Shown here piece after piece: positions 61,851 through 64,000 of a stretch of DNA of 64,000 nt (position 1 is the stretch's first letter; every line of letters begins with the position of its first letter). A program made the translations under genes and the position numbers. The notes below the pieces were generated by a model, which was given only the letters and a program-made list of their open reading frames with translations, ran no database searches and was not told the DNA's origin. The stretch is from Megalonaias nervosa (lineage: Eukaryota > Mollusca > Bivalvia > Unionida > Unionidae). The stretch spans positions 1 to 64,000 of the forward strand of contig JAECUM010096238.1 in the NCBI GenBank assembly GCA_016617855.1. Reading direction: 5' to 3'.

Positions 61851-62228
61851 TGGCTTGTGCCTTTGTTTAGAAGGAAGCATAAAGCTGAGGACTTAGCTAC
61901 ATTCAGACCCTTGATTACTTTTTTTTTTTTAAAGACTCTGTCTAAAAATAGGGCCAATAATGTCCAATAAAAGAACTTAACAGACTGTTCAGCAATAACA
62001 GTCCACCAAGGTCTGTACTCATATATTATGATCCATAAAGCCTACAGTAAACTTTGCTTTCAATTAGTGAGAAAATGCAATAATCTGAATCACTTCTGAT
62101 TGTCAGTAATCATGCAAACTCATTTATGCTTAAGTTCATGAAGTCTACTTTCAAATTTTGGGGTTCATTTAAGAAAGTGTTTAAAAAGCTGAAAATTTTG
62201 TCCTTACGTAAAACAATATAATAATAGA

Positions 62229-62915
62229 AGTGTTTTGCAATACTTTATTTAAACATAACGTTGAAACTGAGATACAAAGTGCTTTGCAATACTTTATTTA
62301 AACATAACGTTGAAACTGAGATACAAAGTGCTTTGCAATACTTTATTTAAACATAACGTTGAAACTGAGATACAAAGTGCTTTGCAATACTTTATTTAAA
62401 CGTAACGTTGAAACTGAGATACAAAGTGCTTTGCAATACTTTATTTAAACGTAACGTTGAAACTGAGATACAAAGTGCTTTGCAATACTTTATTTAAACG
62501 TAACGTTGAAACTGAGATACAAAGTGCTTTGCAATACTTTATCTAAACATAACGTTGAAACTAAGATACAAAGTGCTTTGCAATACTTTATTTAAACATA
62601 ACGTTGAAACTGAGATACAAAGTGCTTTGCAATACTTTATTTAAACATAACGTTGAAACTGAGATACAAAGTGCTTTGCAATACTTTATTTAAACATAAC
62701 GTTGAAACTGAGATACAAAGTGCTTTGCAATACTTTATTTAAACATAACGTTGAAACTGAGATACAAAGTGCTTTGCAATACTTTATTTAAACATAACGT
62801 TGAAACTGAGATACAAAGTGCTTTGCAATACTTTATTTAAACATAACGTTGAAACTTAGATACAAAGTGCTTTGCAATACTTTATTTAAACATAACGTTG
62901 AAACTGAGATACACA
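62229..62915. repeat. 49-bp minisatellite, 14 copies, very homogeneous
   Basis: The unit is AGTGCTTTGCAATACTTTAT, TTAAACATAACGTTGAAACT, GAGATACAA. Copies are almost identical; three neighbouring units share a CGTAACG variant, pointing to recent local expansion. Confidence 0.97.
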
Positions 62916-63430
62916 CACTATTAAAATGCTAAGTATTAACAACTACCGTTCCCACAATTTACTGAAACACTGAACATTACATTATGAGGTATTATTATTA
63001 TTTACAGAGGGTATCATTGCTCATTTTATTTCCCATTAAATTTGATTCAACAGCAACATTTTAACTTTAGAAAAAGTCCATTTCAGAAAGGTCAAGTTGT
63101 CACATTTTTCAAATTTGCTGGAAACAATATTTCATCAAATTAAAACTGATACTGTAACAACAAGCGCTGGACCCCAATTAATTTAAGGAAGCAATTCAAA
63201 CTAAACAAAATGTGGATCTGTACTAATTACATAACATGCTTTATACTTTGAAAATATTTTTTGCTTAACAGAGTGTAAATAGAGTTCAAAGCTGGAATTT
63301 ATACAAGTACAATTTTGTATAACTAAGAAAATCAACAGGTGCATGTCATCAAACACAAAATTATGAATTGAAAATCCATAAAAAAATCAATATAATAAAT
63401 AAAACAATCATGGAAGATTAAACAAGCAGG
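62916..63430. other. AT-rich intergenic sequence
   Basis: Nothing recognised. Confidence 0.5.
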
Positions 63431-63540
63431 TGCAAAAAATGTTAATCTGACATTGCACTATGCAGCAGGTGCTAAAAACCTAATCTGACATTGCACTATG
63501 CAGCAGGTGCTAAAAACCTTAATCTGCTGTTGCATTCGCA
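63430..63540. repeat. About 42-bp tandem repeat, 2-3 copies
   Basis: AATCTGACATTGCACTATGC and AGCAGGTGCTAAAAACC occur twice, with partial copies on either side. Confidence 0.9.
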
Positions 63541-63599
63541 GGAGGTGGCAGATCTTGATCTATGCAGTTCATATTTTGATACATGGATAAATACAGTAC

Positions 63600-63960
63600 C
63601 ATATGCAGTACTCACTATAATGATGTCTCTATATAGTATTCCCTCACTATAAACTGTGCACATAAGTATACCCTCCCCATAAGGTGCTTACATACATTAC
63701 TCCTGCACTATAAGACACCTATATAAGTACTCACTCGTTATAAAGTGCTTATATGCATCACTTCCTCATCATAATGCACATATAGTGCTCTCTCAATATA
63801 AAGTATCTCTTTATGTACCCCTTCACAATAAGGCATCTCAGTATAAGGATGTTCCTTTTATGAACCAGGTATGGTCATGGTTTCCCATTTTGTTCTTTAA
63901 TAATAAGTCTAAATACCTCACTATAAGGTTGCCTCATGTATAAGGCAGTCTGCTTTAATA
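63600..63960. repeat. Degenerate repeat of about 30-36 bp
   Basis: CTCACTATAA-like words followed by G.TGC and TATATA-like runs recur about ten times with heavy divergence. Confidence 0.6.
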
Positions 63961-64000
63961 TCTCCAACAAACAGTGTTATTGGGAGGGAATTTCCTAACT

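Overview
This window is animal nuclear DNA, most likely from a mollusc or another lophotrochozoan. The evidence is AT-rich sequence with no dense open frames, long di- and trinucleotide microsatellites, many unrelated minisatellites, tRNA-derived SINEs, RTE and CR1-like LINEs, and relics of DNA transposons. No convincing host gene was found. Every protein-like segment I can recognise belongs to a mobile element, and nearly all are broken. Species cannot be fixed from the sequence alone.

Layout. 1-7136: a visibly more G+C-rich and CpG-bearing block without long open frames, holding a decayed DDE integrase of Maverick/Polinton type (about 4026-4539). 7137-8056: compound microsatellites. 8057-14640: mostly featureless, with one hAT-like MITE. 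About 14640-18772: a nearly complete decayed DNA transposon carrying two convergent genes, a SWIM/YqaJ-nuclease/PHD-finger protein on + and a THAP/DDE transposase on -. 19880-22740: (TC)n tracts, two SINEs inserted in (TC)n, and short minisatellites. 23917-24701: a Tigger/pogo-like MITE next to a SINE. 24745-25326: an SGNH-hydrolase relic like those carried by some tyrosine-recombinase retrotransposons. 27115-30600: an RTE endonuclease segment joined in frame to a CR1/L2-like reverse transcriptase. 30700-53200: a run of at least fifteen unrelated minisatellites with SINE fragments and a 450-bp segmental duplication. About 56560-57766: an internally deleted second copy of the 14.6-18.8 kb transposon, keeping the PHD finger. 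58769-63900: further minisatellites and fold-back elements.

How the parts work together. In the transposon at 14.6-18.8 kb the THAP domain would bind the terminal repeats, the DDE domain would cut and paste, and the accompanying YqaJ-family nuclease with a PHD reader could process ends or choose chromatin. Both genes are now pseudogenes. The LINEs would have supplied reverse transcription for the SINEs, seven copies of one SINE family being present. The minisatellites have no evident coding role. Open frames in them arise because several repeat periods are multiples of three or the units lack stops.
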